Positions 36,873-45,048 of a stretch of DNA of 64,000 bases are shown here, in pieces (position 1 is the stretch's first letter; every line of letters starts with the position of its first letter). This DNA comes from DSOI01 sp041394885 (GTDB taxonomy: Bacteria > Acidobacteriota > Terriglobia > Bryobacterales > Bryobacteraceae). Below the pieces are notes generated by a model that was not told the origin of the DNA, made no database searches, and saw only the letters and a list, made by a program, of their open reading frames with translations. The position numbers were made by a program, and so were the translations under genes. Location of the stretch: positions 62,001 to 126,000 of the forward strand of contig JAWKHI010000001.1 of NCBI GenBank assembly GCA_041394885.1, in the 5' to 3' direction.

Positions 36873-37970
36873 ATGTCACAATCGAAAGCCGCCGTTCTCG
36901 CGCGGTACAACGAACCGCTGGAAATCCGGCGTTACCCGGTGCCGGCTTCGCCCGGCCCCGGCGAAGCGATCATCCGGGTGGAGATGGCGGGGATCTGCGG
37001 CACCGACGTCCACCTGTGGAAGGGCGAGTTACCGGTGCCGATCCCGATCGTGCTCGGGCACGAATCGGCCGGGCGCATCGTGGCGCTGGGCGAGGGCCTC
37101 GACAAGGACTGGCGCGGACAGGCGATCCGTGCGGGAGACCGAGTGACGTGGGCGAGTTCGGTGGTGTGCGGCGAATGCTTCTATTGCCGGGTGAAGCGCC
37201 AGCCGACGCGGTGTCTGGGACGCAAGGCGTACGGCATCTCCTACTGCTGCGACGACACACCGCATCTGCGCGGCGGGTATGCGGAGGTGATCGTTCTGCG
37301 GGCGGGCTCGAGCATCTTCAAGCTACCGGAGACGCTCGAAACGGCGTCGCTCGTGGGCGCGGGCTGCGCGCTGACGACAGCTATCCATGGTTTGGAGCGG
37401 TGTCCGGTGGCGTGGGGAGACACGGTTGTGATTCAGGGCACGGGGCCGGTGGGGCTGGCGGCGCTGGCTGTGGCGCGGCAATCGGGCGCGGGGCGCATCG
37501 TTGCGGTTGGGGGACCGCCGCATAGGCTGGAACTAGCACGGCGATTCGGCGCCGACGTTGCGGTGGACGTGGAAGAAAGTAAGGGCGTGGAGCGTCAGCA
37601 GCGCATCGTGGCCGAAACTGGCGGCTATGGCGCCGACGTGGTGATCGAATGCGTGGGGCATCCCGAGGCGGTGAACGAGGGCATCGAGCTATGCCGGGAC
37701 GGCGGCAAGTACCTGGTGCTCGGACAATACGCCAACGCCGGGAACATTTCGTTCAACCCCCACACGATCACCCGAAAGCAACTCGAAGTAAGGGGATCGT
37801 GGGGCTTTGAACCGCGGCACGTGGACGCGGCCATGCGCATGCTGGAACTGGGGAGTTGGGCCTCGCTTTTCGCGGCCCAGATCACGCACCGGTTCCCGTT
37901 GGAGGAAGCAAACGAAGCGCTCGAAACGGTGCGAAACTGGCGCGCCGGTAAGACCGTCCTAATCCCCTGA
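36873..37970 (+). CDS. Zinc-dependent alcohol dehydrogenase (MDR family)
   Basis: 365-residue medium-chain dehydrogenase. The catalytic zinc site has CGTDVHLW and GHESAGRIVALGEG. The structural-zinc loop has four cysteines (VVCGECFYCRVKRQPTRCLG). A Rossmann nucleotide-binding motif follows (VIQGTGPVGLAALAVARQSGAGRIVAVG). It resembles sorbitol or threonine dehydrogenase relatives, oxidising a secondary alcohol with NAD(P). The extra SYCCDDTPHLRGGYAE segment is typical of a subgroup whose substrate I cannot name. Its stop overlaps the ATG of the next gene (TGATG). Confidence 0.88.
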   Translation: MSQSKAAVLARYNEPLEIRRYPVPASPGPGEAIIRVEMAGICGTDVHLWKGELPVPIPIVLGHESAGRIVALGEGLDKDWRGQAIRAGDRVTWASSVVCGECFYCRVKRQPTRCLGRKAYGISYCCDDTPHLRGGYAEVIVLRAGSSIFKLPETLETASLVGAGCALTTAIHGLERCPVAWGDTVVIQGTGPVGLAALAVARQSGAGRIVAVGGPPHRLELARRFGADVAVDVEESKGVERQQRIVAETGGYGADVVIECVGHPEAVNEGIELCRDGGKYLVLGQYANAGNISFNPHTITRKQLEVRGSWGFEPRHVDAAMRMLELGSWASLFAAQITHRFPLEEANEALETVRNWRAGKTVLIP

Positions 37971-39186
37971 TGAAGAGATTCGCCGCTGCCCTCGCCACGA
38001 TTGGCGCCCTCGCCGCTGGGCTCGGGTGGCTTCTGTTGCGCGAGGATCCACCTCCGGAAGTGAATTTCGCGCGGGTCCGCCGCGGCAGGCTGGTGAGCCG
38101 CCTGGTGACCAATGGGCGTATCGAGCCGGTGGGCGACATCGCGATCTCGGCTCCGCGCGACGGCATCCTCACACGAATTCTGATTCAGCCCGGAAGCCAG
38201 GTGCGCGCCGGGGAACCGGTGGCGGAATTGGAGGCGGGCGGATTCCAGGCCGACCTGGCATCGGCCCGGGCGCGGCTGACCGAGGCGCAGGCGCAACTGC
38301 TGGTGGCGGAAAGCGGCGGCGCCCGAGCGAGCGTAGCCGAAATCGCCGCCGCGACGAGCCGTGTTGACCAGGACCTCGCCGCCGCCCGCCAGAAAGCAGA
38401 ATCCGTGGCGCGGTTGGTGGAAAAGGACGCCGCGCCGCGGGCGGAGTTGGACGAGGCGCGGGCAACGATCGCGCGGCTCGAGACGGAACGGACCAACCTC
38501 GCCGCCAAGCGGGCGGCGCTGGTTCCCGAGGGCAGCCGCGAAACGGCCCGGGCGCGGGTTGCCGAAGCCCAAAGCGCAATCGCGCGCATCGAGGCGCAAG
38601 TGGCGCAAAGTACGATTCGGGCACCGGCGAGCGGGTCCGTCACGATCTGGCGATCCGGAATCCTGGCCCGGCGCGCGCCGGAGACGTGATTGCGCGGATG
38701 GGCCGCACGGGCGCCGTCCGCGCGATCCTCTTCGTGGATGAGCCCGAACTCGGCCGGGTCTCCAATGGAATGGCGGTGAAAATCACGTGGGATGGATTGC
38801 CGAAGCAGGAATGGTCCGGCGTGGTTACGCGGATGCCGACACGGGTTGCGGCACTGAACTCGCGTCAAGTGGGCGAGGTGGAATGCGTGGTGGATAGCGC
38901 GGAAGGCCAGCTTCTGCCCGGCGCCAACATCAATGCGGAGTTGGTGACGCAGGTGGCCGAGGCGGCTCTGGTTGCCCCGACGGGAGCGATCCAACGCAGG
39001 GGATCGGTCACCGGGGTATGGGTGTTGACGGGCGACAACAGGGTGAAATGGCGGCCGGTTGTGACCGGCGCTTCGAGCGTCACCGAGACGCAGATTATTT
39101 CGGGGGTTTCGGATTCAGAGAGCGTGGCCCTTGGAGCTTATGAATCGTTGGCCGAGGGAGATCGAGTGACTCCACGACACCCATAG
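37970..39186 (+). CDS. HlyD/RND-type membrane fusion protein, frameshifted
   Basis: Periplasmic adaptor subunit of a tripartite or ABC efflux pump. One N-terminal membrane anchor, a first lipoyl half (GRIEPVGDIAISAPRDGILTRI), a long alpha-hairpin (res ~85-220) and the second lipoyl half (STIRAPASGSV) are in one frame. The rest (HDLAIRNP, ARAGDVIARMGRTG, ILFVDEPELGRVSNG) continues in another frame from about 38641. A single missing base explains the break. No transporter gene follows. The 3' end overlaps the convergent sialidase-like gene by 92 bp. It is coupled to the upstream dehydrogenase by TGATG. Confidence 0.8.
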
Positions 39187-40210
39187 CGATACCGCCGTCC
39201 TGTTCCCAGAACGCGAGCACCCTGCGGCCGGTAAACACCACCTGTGGATAGGCGCCTTTGGGCGAGAGGAGCTTTTCGACGTCATCTTTGCTGCTGCGCA
39301 TATGGATGCCATCGGCGGCGGTCCAGACGGCGTACAGGTCATCGTTGAGGCCGGCGGCGATGGAGGCATCCTTGCCTTGCCCGAGCGAACTCTCCTTGTT
39401 GTCGACGAGCGAAACGAAGACAGTTTGTTCGCGCCGCCACACGGTGAAGACCTTCCCGGTGGCCGACACGGCCAGGGCGCCGCCGTCCATGGGGCAAGCG
39501 TCGAGTTTCCAGGTGTCGCGGCCCAGCTTGGAGGCGGCGGACCAGGTGGCGCCAGCGTCAGTGGACTTCGTGTAGTACATGTCCCTGGACCCGTCGAGGG
39601 CGTTGCGCCACATCACGTGAATCTCGCCCGCGGGGCCGATCTTCACGGTGGGGTGGCAGCACTGGCAGATGGTGCCGCCGGGCGACTCGTAGACCAGGAA
39701 ATTCTTCGTCCAGGTGACGCCTCCGTCGTCGGAACGGGAGCCGTAGAGCCGCGTACCTTTGTCCCGCAGGTCCAGCCACACGGCGACGATCCAGCCGTTG
39801 CCATTCGACATGGCGTGGAGGCCTTCGCGGGCGGACCCGGGAACGTCGTTGATGCGGACCGGCTTCTGCCAGGTGACCCCGTTGTCTTCCGAGCGCCAAG
39901 CCAGCAGGTCACCGTCCGCGCCGCCGCCCTTGGCGCCCGCCACCGCGGAGATCACGACGTGCCCGGCCTGAAACACCACACGCGGGCCGCGATGCCGGCC
40001 GAGTGACAGCTTCCCGCCGGTGGGGATCTTCACGGGCTTGGCAAACTTCTCGCCGTCGTCGGTGGACCAGGTGTAGTAAAGGTCATTCCCAGCGCCCATG
40101 GCAATTCCGATCCGGTCCCCCGCGGAGGCGATTTGAGGCTGCATCAGCCGGACGGCCGGTGAAGGCGGAGCGATCTGGATCGCGAGCAGCAGGGCGAGTG
40201 GGAACACCAT
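39095..40210 (-). CDS. Secreted sialidase-fold (BNR-repeat) protein
   Basis: 371-residue exported protein with signal peptide (VFPLALLLAIQIAPPSPA) and at least three Asp-box repeats (SEDNGVTWQKP, SDDGGVTWTKN, STDAGATWSAA) of the six-bladed sialidase propeller. The Arg/Asp/Tyr catalytic set of true sialidases is not evident to me, so a general carbohydrate-binding or hydrolase role is safer than neuraminidase. A CQCCHP segment in the middle is unusual for an exported propeller and could bind a metal. Its 3' end overlaps the frameshifted HlyD gene. Confidence 0.75.
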   Translation of the reverse strand: MVFPLALLLAIQIAPPSPAVRLMQPQIASAGDRIGIAMGAGNDLYYTWSTDDGEKFAKPVKIPTGGKLSLGRHRGPRVVFQAGHVVISAVAGAKGGGADGDLLAWRSEDNGVTWQKPVRINDVPGSAREGLHAMSNGNGWIVAVWLDLRDKGTRLYGSRSDDGGVTWTKNFLVYESPGGTICQCCHPTVKIGPAGEIHVMWRNALDGSRDMYYTKSTDAGATWSAASKLGRDTWKLDACPMDGGALAVSATGKVFTVWRREQTVFVSLVDNKESSLGQGKDASIAAGLNDDLYAVWTAADGIHMRSSKDDVEKLLSPKGAYPQVVFTGRRVLAFWEQDGGIAMGVVESLDLPRPTIHKLQGPRSLNPKPPK

Positions 40211-40255
40211 TACCCTAGTTTAGACGTTGTGGGGACGCCGATCGTCACCGGGAAC

Positions 40256-40954
40256 TTAGGCCAGATCGAACAGAAGGAACTCGGCGTCCGACACGCCCTC
40301 CACCGTGATCCGGGACACATCGCTGATGGCGGCGCCGTCGCCCTCTTCGAGTGTGGCGTCACCGAGGCGCACCGATCCCCTCGCCACCTGCAGCCAGGCA
40401 TGGCGGCCGGGTGACAGGGCGTGTTCCACCGAGGCGCCGGGCTGGAGGCGGGCGGCATGGAGCGAGACGTCCTGCTCGATCTTCATGGAACCATCGCGGC
40501 CATCGCCAGACGCGATCAGCACAAGCCTGCCGTCCTTGTCTTCCGGCGTGTACATCCGCTGCTCGTAGGCGGGCGGCAAGCCTCGTTCGCGCGGCACGAT
40601 CCAGATCTGGAGCAGCCGCGCCGGTTTTTCGCTATCGGGATTGAACTCGCTGTGACGGATACCGGAACCGGCGGTCATCCGCTGGACTTCGCCGGCGCGG
40701 ATCTCGGCGCCGTTCCCCATGGAGTCCTTGTGCGCCAGCACGCCGTCGAGCATGTAGGTGATGATCTCCATGTCGCGGTGGCCGTGCATGGGAAAGCCCG
40801 CGCCGCCGGACACACGATCATCGTTGATCACCCGCAAGGCGCGAAACCCCATGTGAGCGGGGTCATAGTAGTCAGCGAAGGAGAACGTAAAGCGGGTATC
40901 CAGCCAACCATGATTGGCGTGACCCCGCTGGTGAGAGGGGCGTATTGTAATCAC
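40256..40954 (-). CDS. Pirin-family bicupin
   Basis: 232-residue two-cupin protein of the pirin/YhhW family. The metal-binding residues of the N-terminal cupin are visible in FPMHGHRDMEIITYMLDG and the later IRHSEFN. E. coli YhhW shows quercetin 2,3-dioxygenase activity; other pirins are regulators. It probably binds iron or another divalent metal in the cytoplasm. Its start overlaps the stop of the upstream MerT-like gene by four bases (ATGA), so they are co-translated. Confidence 0.9.
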   Translation of the reverse strand: MITIRPSHQRGHANHGWLDTRFTFSFADYYDPAHMGFRALRVINDDRVSGGAGFPMHGHRDMEIITYMLDGVLAHKDSMGNGAEIRAGEVQRMTAGSGIRHSEFNPDSEKPARLLQIWIVPRERGLPPAYEQRMYTPEDKDGRLVLIASGDGRDGSMKIEQDVSLHAARLQPGASVEHALSPGRHAWLQVARGSVRLGDATLEEGDGAAISDVSRITVEGVSDAEFLLFDLA

Positions 40955-41517
40955 GCACTATAGGATGTGGAACCAGCCGGTTTGGTCGCAGGAGCGGGAG
41001 CGGGCTTCCGTTTCAGCGCCGGCGACGAGGCTTCCGGTTCCGGCGCCGGGCGTCCGCGGCGGAGCCACCAGATGATCGCTGTCACCGCGGCCAAGGCGGC
41101 GGAGGTTGGGATCGCCCAGGATTCGTCCCACTGCGCCCAAGGGAGGCCGACGACGATGCCGAGGTAGTGCAGCACCACGTAGGTCCAGAACACGTACACG
41201 GTCAGGGCCCCGGACAAGGCCAGCAGCGCGGTATTCAGGATGCGGTTGCGCTGGCGTTTGGCTTGGTCCAGGGTGCAGATGCCTTGGCCCCGAAAGTAGA
41301 CCACGGCGGCAAGAATCAAAAAGACGAGAGCGGCGACGCGGAAATGCCACTTATAGTCACCGTAGAGCCAGTTGCCGAGACTGTTGGCGGCGGCGATGCT
41401 GGATAACCCGAGCAGCACCATCACGATCGGAGTGAGACAGCAGAGCCCGCCGAGGAGTCCGCTCAGGCTGGACAACAACAGCAGCCCGCGGTCCGAACTT
41501 TGCCTCTCGCTGCTCAT
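40951..41517 (-). CDS. MerT-like four-helix membrane protein
   Basis: 188-residue protein with about four membrane helices and a Pro/Ala/Lys-rich cytoplasmic tail. The first helix has an adjacent cysteine pair (Cys26-Cys27 in LLGGLCCLTPIVMVLLGLSSIAAA), matching the pattern of the mercuric transporter MerT, and a loop cysteine follows (GQGICTLDQAKRQR). Mercury transport is not established: no merR, merP or merA is nearby and the last 90 residues are not MerT-like. It is coupled to the pirin gene. Confidence 0.6.
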   Translation of the reverse strand: MSSERQSSDRGLLLLSSLSGLLGGLCCLTPIVMVLLGLSSIAAANSLGNWLYGDYKWHFRVAALVFLILAAVVYFRGQGICTLDQAKRQRNRILNTALLALSGALTVYVFWTYVVLHYLGIVVGLPWAQWDESWAIPTSAALAAVTAIIWWLRRGRPAPEPEASSPALKRKPAPAPATKPAGSTSYSA

Positions 41518-41585
41518 ACCCGTACTTCGATCATAGCAAGGTGTTTGTTACGGGCGGCGCGAAACGGCTTCGCACGGCGATGGAA

Positions 41586-41816
41586 TCAGTTGCGGCCGCA
41601 GACGTCCGGCGTGCGGCACATTCCGGCCGGGCAGCCTCCGCCCATGCGAGGAGCCTCCCGCGATCCGGAACCGGCATGGGCCGCGAAGGTGGACAGTTCC
41701 TTGCGGACATGAACTTCTCCGCACGACGGGCAGGCCGGGCCGGCGGAGTCCGAGGAGCGCATGAGCTTCTCGAACTGGGCGCCACAGTCTTCACAGCGAT
41801 ACTCGAAAATAGGCAT
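41586..41816 (-). CDS. FmdB-family zinc ribbon protein
   Basis: 76-residue protein beginning MPIFEYRCEDCGAQFE, the signature of FmdB-type putative regulatory zinc ribbons, with Cys8, Cys11, Cys29 and Cys32. The C-terminal tail adds three more cysteines (GGCPAGMCRTPDVC). The family is often described as a transcriptional regulator of formamidase genes, but its function is poorly known. The ATG at 41816 is set by the invariant MP(I/T)YEY start. Confidence 0.88.
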   Translation of the reverse strand: MPIFEYRCEDCGAQFEKLMRSSDSAGPACPSCGEVHVRKELSTFAAHAGSGSREAPRMGGGCPAGMCRTPDVCGRN

Positions 41817-41840
41817 TGGTTTACCAGACTCCTCGCTTTC

Positions 41841-41873
41841 ATTGTAGAGGAGCCATTCCACTGGCGCTACAAT
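41841..41873. promoter_or_regulatory. Divergent -10 boxes for fmdB-like and secreted-protein genes
   Basis: CTACAAT is present on the minus strand (41847-41841, facing the FmdB gene) and on the plus strand (GCTACAAT, box 41868-41873, facing the gene at 41896). The same GCTACAAT string precedes the VOC gene at 4.7 kb. No clear -35 boxes. Confidence 0.35.
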
Positions 41874-41895
41874 CAGAGGCGAAGGGACTGAGAAG

Positions 41896-42666
41896 ATGGC
41901 CGTACGAATCGTCCTGTTGGCGGTGGCCGCAAGCGCGCTGTGGGCGGCGTCGACGATCAAGCTGTACCTCACCGACGGCACCTTCCATCTGGTTCGCGAG
42001 TATACGGTGGCCGAGGATCGCGTGCGGTTTTATTCCACCGAACGCAGCGCGTGGGAAGAGATGCCGCTCGAGTTGATCGACCTGAAGCGGACCAAGTCGG
42101 AATCCGAGGAGATTGCAGCGGAGCGCAGCGGGCAGAAGGCGGCCGATAGAGCCGAGGCCGAAGCCGAGCGGGCGATGCAGCGCGAGATTGCGCAAGTTCC
42201 CACCGATCCGGGAGTGTATTGGATCCGGTCCGGCGAGTTGGTTCCGGTGAAGCAGGCGGAAGTGAAAGTGGTTACCAACAAGCGCCGGTCCATCCTCAAG
42301 GCGGTCTCGCCGATTCCGATCGTCGCGGGCAAATCCACGGTGGAGATCGATGGAACGGCGTCGCCCAACGCGATCGCGGGCGAGCGGCCGGAGTTCTACA
42401 TGCGGCTGTCCAAACCGGAGCGCTTCGGTATCGTGCGACTGTTGCCGGGAAAGAACTCGCGCATCGTGGAGAAGTGGAACATCATCCCGGTATCGAAGGA
42501 AATCATCCAGGAGCAGGAAACGGTGGAGATCTTCCGTTATCAGGTGGGTGAGGATCTGTATAAGATATGGCCCCAGAAACCGATTGAGCCGGGCGACTAC
42601 GCGGTGATCCAGTTCACCGAAGGCAAGGCCAACACGCAAGCGTGGGATGTCCGGCTTCCGCGCTGA
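41896..42666 (+). CDS. Secreted protein of unknown function
   Basis: 256-residue protein with a signal peptide (AVRIVLLAVAASALWA). It starts with a beta region resembling a small SH3-like or DUF-type fold (TIKLYLTDGTFHLVREYTVAEDRVRFYSTER), then a charged helix (res ~55-95) and a beta-rich C-terminal domain (PEFYMRLSKPERFGIVRLL, AVIQFTEGKAN). I recognise similar proteins in Acidobacteriota only as hypothetical. GAGAAG precedes the ATG and a TACAAT box lies 22 bases upstream. Confidence 0.7.
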   Translation: MAVRIVLLAVAASALWAASTIKLYLTDGTFHLVREYTVAEDRVRFYSTERSAWEEMPLELIDLKRTKSESEEIAAERSGQKAADRAEAEAERAMQREIAQVPTDPGVYWIRSGELVPVKQAEVKVVTNKRRSILKAVSPIPIVAGKSTVEIDGTASPNAIAGERPEFYMRLSKPERFGIVRLLPGKNSRIVEKWNIIPVSKEIIQEQETVEIFRYQVGEDLYKIWPQKPIEPGDYAVIQFTEGKANTQAWDVRLPR

Positions 42667-42681
42667 CCCGCCCGACTGGTG

Positions 42682-44451
42682 CTACTCGGCGATTGCGACG
42701 TAGCCTTTGCGCGCCAGAAAACGAAAATAGGCCTCGTAGTTGAAGTCGGATTTGCCCGCCTCCTCCTCCGTCAACGCGGCGATCTGCGCGATGGTGCGCT
42801 TGCCGTCGGCCCAATAAAGCGCCAGCCCGGGACGCGTTGCCCAGGCGCCGGAGGGAAAACCCTCGCGCTGGTCCACCGGCAAATCGTCCAGCGGGATGGT
42901 GCCGAAGCGGAGGCGACGCGGGATGGGTCCGGACGCGCCGGACGTGGGTTCGCCGGCTGGCGTGGCTTGGTTGCCGCCGGCGGGTGCCGGGTCCGCGGCA
43001 AGCCGGGCGAGAGAGGCGAGAGCTACTTCGCGCCGGGCGCCGCTGGCGAATCGCTCCTCGATTTTGGCTCGCAGAATCCGCGCCTCGTCCGGGCCGGCGT
43101 TGGCCAGATAGTAGACGTAGGCCGCCGACACCACGGTCAGGTCCCGGAGCGAGCGCGGGTCCACCGTATCAGGCGTATCCATGCTGTTGTGATGGGAATG
43201 AACGCCTGTGCCACTGTAGGGCCACGTAGTGGGAATAGCGATCGAGGGCTCCCCGAGAAAACTGTCGGTGCCGGGCATGAACGGCGCGGTCTTCCAAGGG
43301 CGTCCCAACTTTGAAAAATACGCCGCGGCGATCTGCTCGATCAGCACGTCCGTATAGGCGGCGCCGGAGTGAGGATTCAGGTGGAACGTGTATTCGGTGC
43401 CTTTCGCCTCATATGCCGCCGCCGGTGTATCCAGGCAAAACGCTCCTATGGTGCGCTGGACGCGCTCCGGGTTGGACGCGATGTAGTGATGCGTGCCGTA
43501 GTACTCACCCATCAGGAGCACGCGGATAGTGCGCTTGGGAGGCGGAATCGCGCCGAGGGCGATGGCACGATGAAGCGCCGCCATCGCTTCGATCATCGCC
43601 GCCACACCGGTGGCATTATCGTGCGCGCCCTGCTCGAAGGCGTGGCCAAGAAGCAACACTTCCTCCTTCGACGACGCTCCACGGATCACGCCCGTCACGT
43701 AAGGATAGGCGCCCTTGTAGTAGCGGCTGTCGATGTGCGCGCGCAGGCGGACCGTGTCTCCGGCAGCCAGTTGGGCACGCAGTTGCCCAGCCTGGGCCGG
43801 CGTGACCGAAAAGCACGGCAACGGCGTGCTCGCCGCGGTGAATGCCCATCCCGCGTCACCCCAGGCGTTGATCCACTGCCGCCCCGCGCGCAGATCCGGA
43901 TTCTCGCTGAACCCGTTCACCACTCCGGCCACGCCCGCGCGCACCAGTTCGTGTTTGAGGCCGGCCGGGTTTTGTTTCGTGAGTACGAACTTGCCGCGGA
44001 CGTCGGCTCCGGGTTCGTACTCGACCAATGGAGCCGAGAGCCCCGATGACGGCGTGGGCCCGCTCCACATGCAGAGCGACGCAGGTTCCCGCGAATAGTC
44101 CGCTAGCACCTGACGGGACGTCTCCACGATGAGCGTAGCCGAGCGCACGTCCCACGCCATCGGCATCGTCCAGTAGCCGAACTGCGAGACGCCGTCGGCG
44201 GGGGCATCCACGATCCTGGTGTCGCGCGCTCCCGCATCGCGCAGCATGGCTCGCATGTTCCGCGCCGTTTCCGCGAAGCGCGGGAAGGTGAACCACCGGT
44301 CCGTGCTCCACACCGTGCGCATGTTGTCCATCGCGGCGGTAGGGCGGACCTGTGCGCCGATGACGTCGAGCAGAGCCGGGATGTCCTGGGCGGACCACGC
44401 GGCCCATTGCGCCGCGCCGGCGAGGAGAGCGGATCTAGCGAACGTTTTCAT
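42682..44451 (-). CDS. Secreted M28-family zinc aminopeptidase-like protein
   Basis: 589-residue exported peptidase. Likely dinuclear-zinc ligands are visible in order: LGHAFEQGAHDNATG (His, Asp), MGEYYGTHHY (Glu), FCLDTP (Asp) and HSHHNSMDTPD (His). A PA-like inserted domain precedes the catalytic domain (res ~110-235, with CMWSGPTPSSG). The C-terminal 130 residues, including a winged-helix-like ADGKRTIAQIAALTEEE, are not part of usual M28 enzymes. It should release N-terminal residues in the periplasm or outside. Overlaps the upstream gene by 17 bp. Confidence 0.82.
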   Translation of the reverse strand: MKTFARSALLAGAAQWAAWSAQDIPALLDVIGAQVRPTAAMDNMRTVWSTDRWFTFPRFAETARNMRAMLRDAGARDTRIVDAPADGVSQFGYWTMPMAWDVRSATLIVETSRQVLADYSREPASLCMWSGPTPSSGLSAPLVEYEPGADVRGKFVLTKQNPAGLKHELVRAGVAGVVNGFSENPDLRAGRQWINAWGDAGWAFTAASTPLPCFSVTPAQAGQLRAQLAAGDTVRLRAHIDSRYYKGAYPYVTGVIRGASSKEEVLLLGHAFEQGAHDNATGVAAMIEAMAALHRAIALGAIPPPKRTIRVLLMGEYYGTHHYIASNPERVQRTIGAFCLDTPAAAYEAKGTEYTFHLNPHSGAAYTDVLIEQIAAAYFSKLGRPWKTAPFMPGTDSFLGEPSIAIPTTWPYSGTGVHSHHNSMDTPDTVDPRSLRDLTVVSAAYVYYLANAGPDEARILRAKIEERFASGARREVALASLARLAADPAPAGGNQATPAGEPTSGASGPIPRRLRFGTIPLDDLPVDQREGFPSGAWATRPGLALYWADGKRTIAQIAALTEEEAGKSDFNYEAYFRFLARKGYVAIAE

Positions 44452-44995
44452 GGGTGTCGGGTTTGCTGCGCGCCACTACCTCCACCAGCCCCACGACGGC
44501 GCCGAGCGAATCGTAGACCGGCGCAAGCACCGATGTGAGTCCGGGCTTTTCCGAAACGGCCTGTATGCCGCCGGTTTCGAGCACGGTCTTCATGGCCGGG
44601 TGGGCGTCCTGGTGCAATGCGCCCCAGGTCCAAAACTGCGACAACTCGTTGGCGTTGCGGATGGCGATATGGACCTTGCCCGGCTTGGCTGCGAGCGGCA
44701 ACCACAAGTTCACGTCGCACGGAAACGGGGCAAGCCGCGACAACCGGATGAGCGTCTTCTTGACGCGAATGAAGGTGGGTGCGTCGACATTGTAGTCGTC
44801 ACTGGCGGCCCACTTGTCCTTCGGATTTTCGGCGAACATCGCCGCCAACGCCCGCGGAGTCACCACGCGCTTGCACTCATCGCCATCCATCATCACGGTG
44901 GCCACGCGCGCCACGCGGCGCAGTTCCGCCTCGCGGTCCTGTGCGCGGGCCGCCGCGGCCGCCAACGGGGCCATGAGTAGTGCTCTGCGTGTCAT
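44435..44995 (-). CDS. Exported Cache/PDC-like sensor domain protein
   Basis: 186-residue exported protein (signal MTRRALLMAPLAAAAARA). The C-terminal part, GLTSVLAPVYDSLGAVVGLVEVVAR, has the strand pattern of a Cache or double-Cache ligand-binding domain. No output domain is present, so it may be a stand-alone binding protein. AAGGGG just upstream supports the ATG at 44995. It is followed by M28 with a 17-bp overlap, pointing to a single transcript. Confidence 0.6.
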   Translation of the reverse strand: MTRRALLMAPLAAAAARAQDREAELRRVARVATVMMDGDECKRVVTPRALAAMFAENPKDKWAASDDYNVDAPTFIRVKKTLIRLSRLAPFPCDVNLWLPLAAKPGKVHIAIRNANELSQFWTWGALHQDAHPAMKTVLETGGIQAVSEKPGLTSVLAPVYDSLGAVVGLVEVVARSKPDTHENVR

Positions 44996-45000
44996 TTCCC

Positions 45001-45048
45001 CTTCATTTCTTCTGCCTCTTCATTTCTTCTGCCCGCTCACTTCTTCTG
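45001..45048. repeat. Triplicated stop-codon segment
   Basis: CTTCATTTCTTCTGCC occurs at 45001-45016 and 45018-45033, with a degenerate third copy, CTCACTTCTTCTG, at 45036-45048. On the minus strand each copy reads CAGAAGAA(A/G)TGA, which is the QKK-stop end of the DUF4091 gene. The array sits between that gene and the next start and supplies its GAAGGGG ribosome binding site. Confidence 0.75.

Noticed and set aside
40951..41517. Mercury resistance operon
   Set aside because: Only one MerT-like helix pattern is present; no MerR, MerP or MerA gene is nearby.
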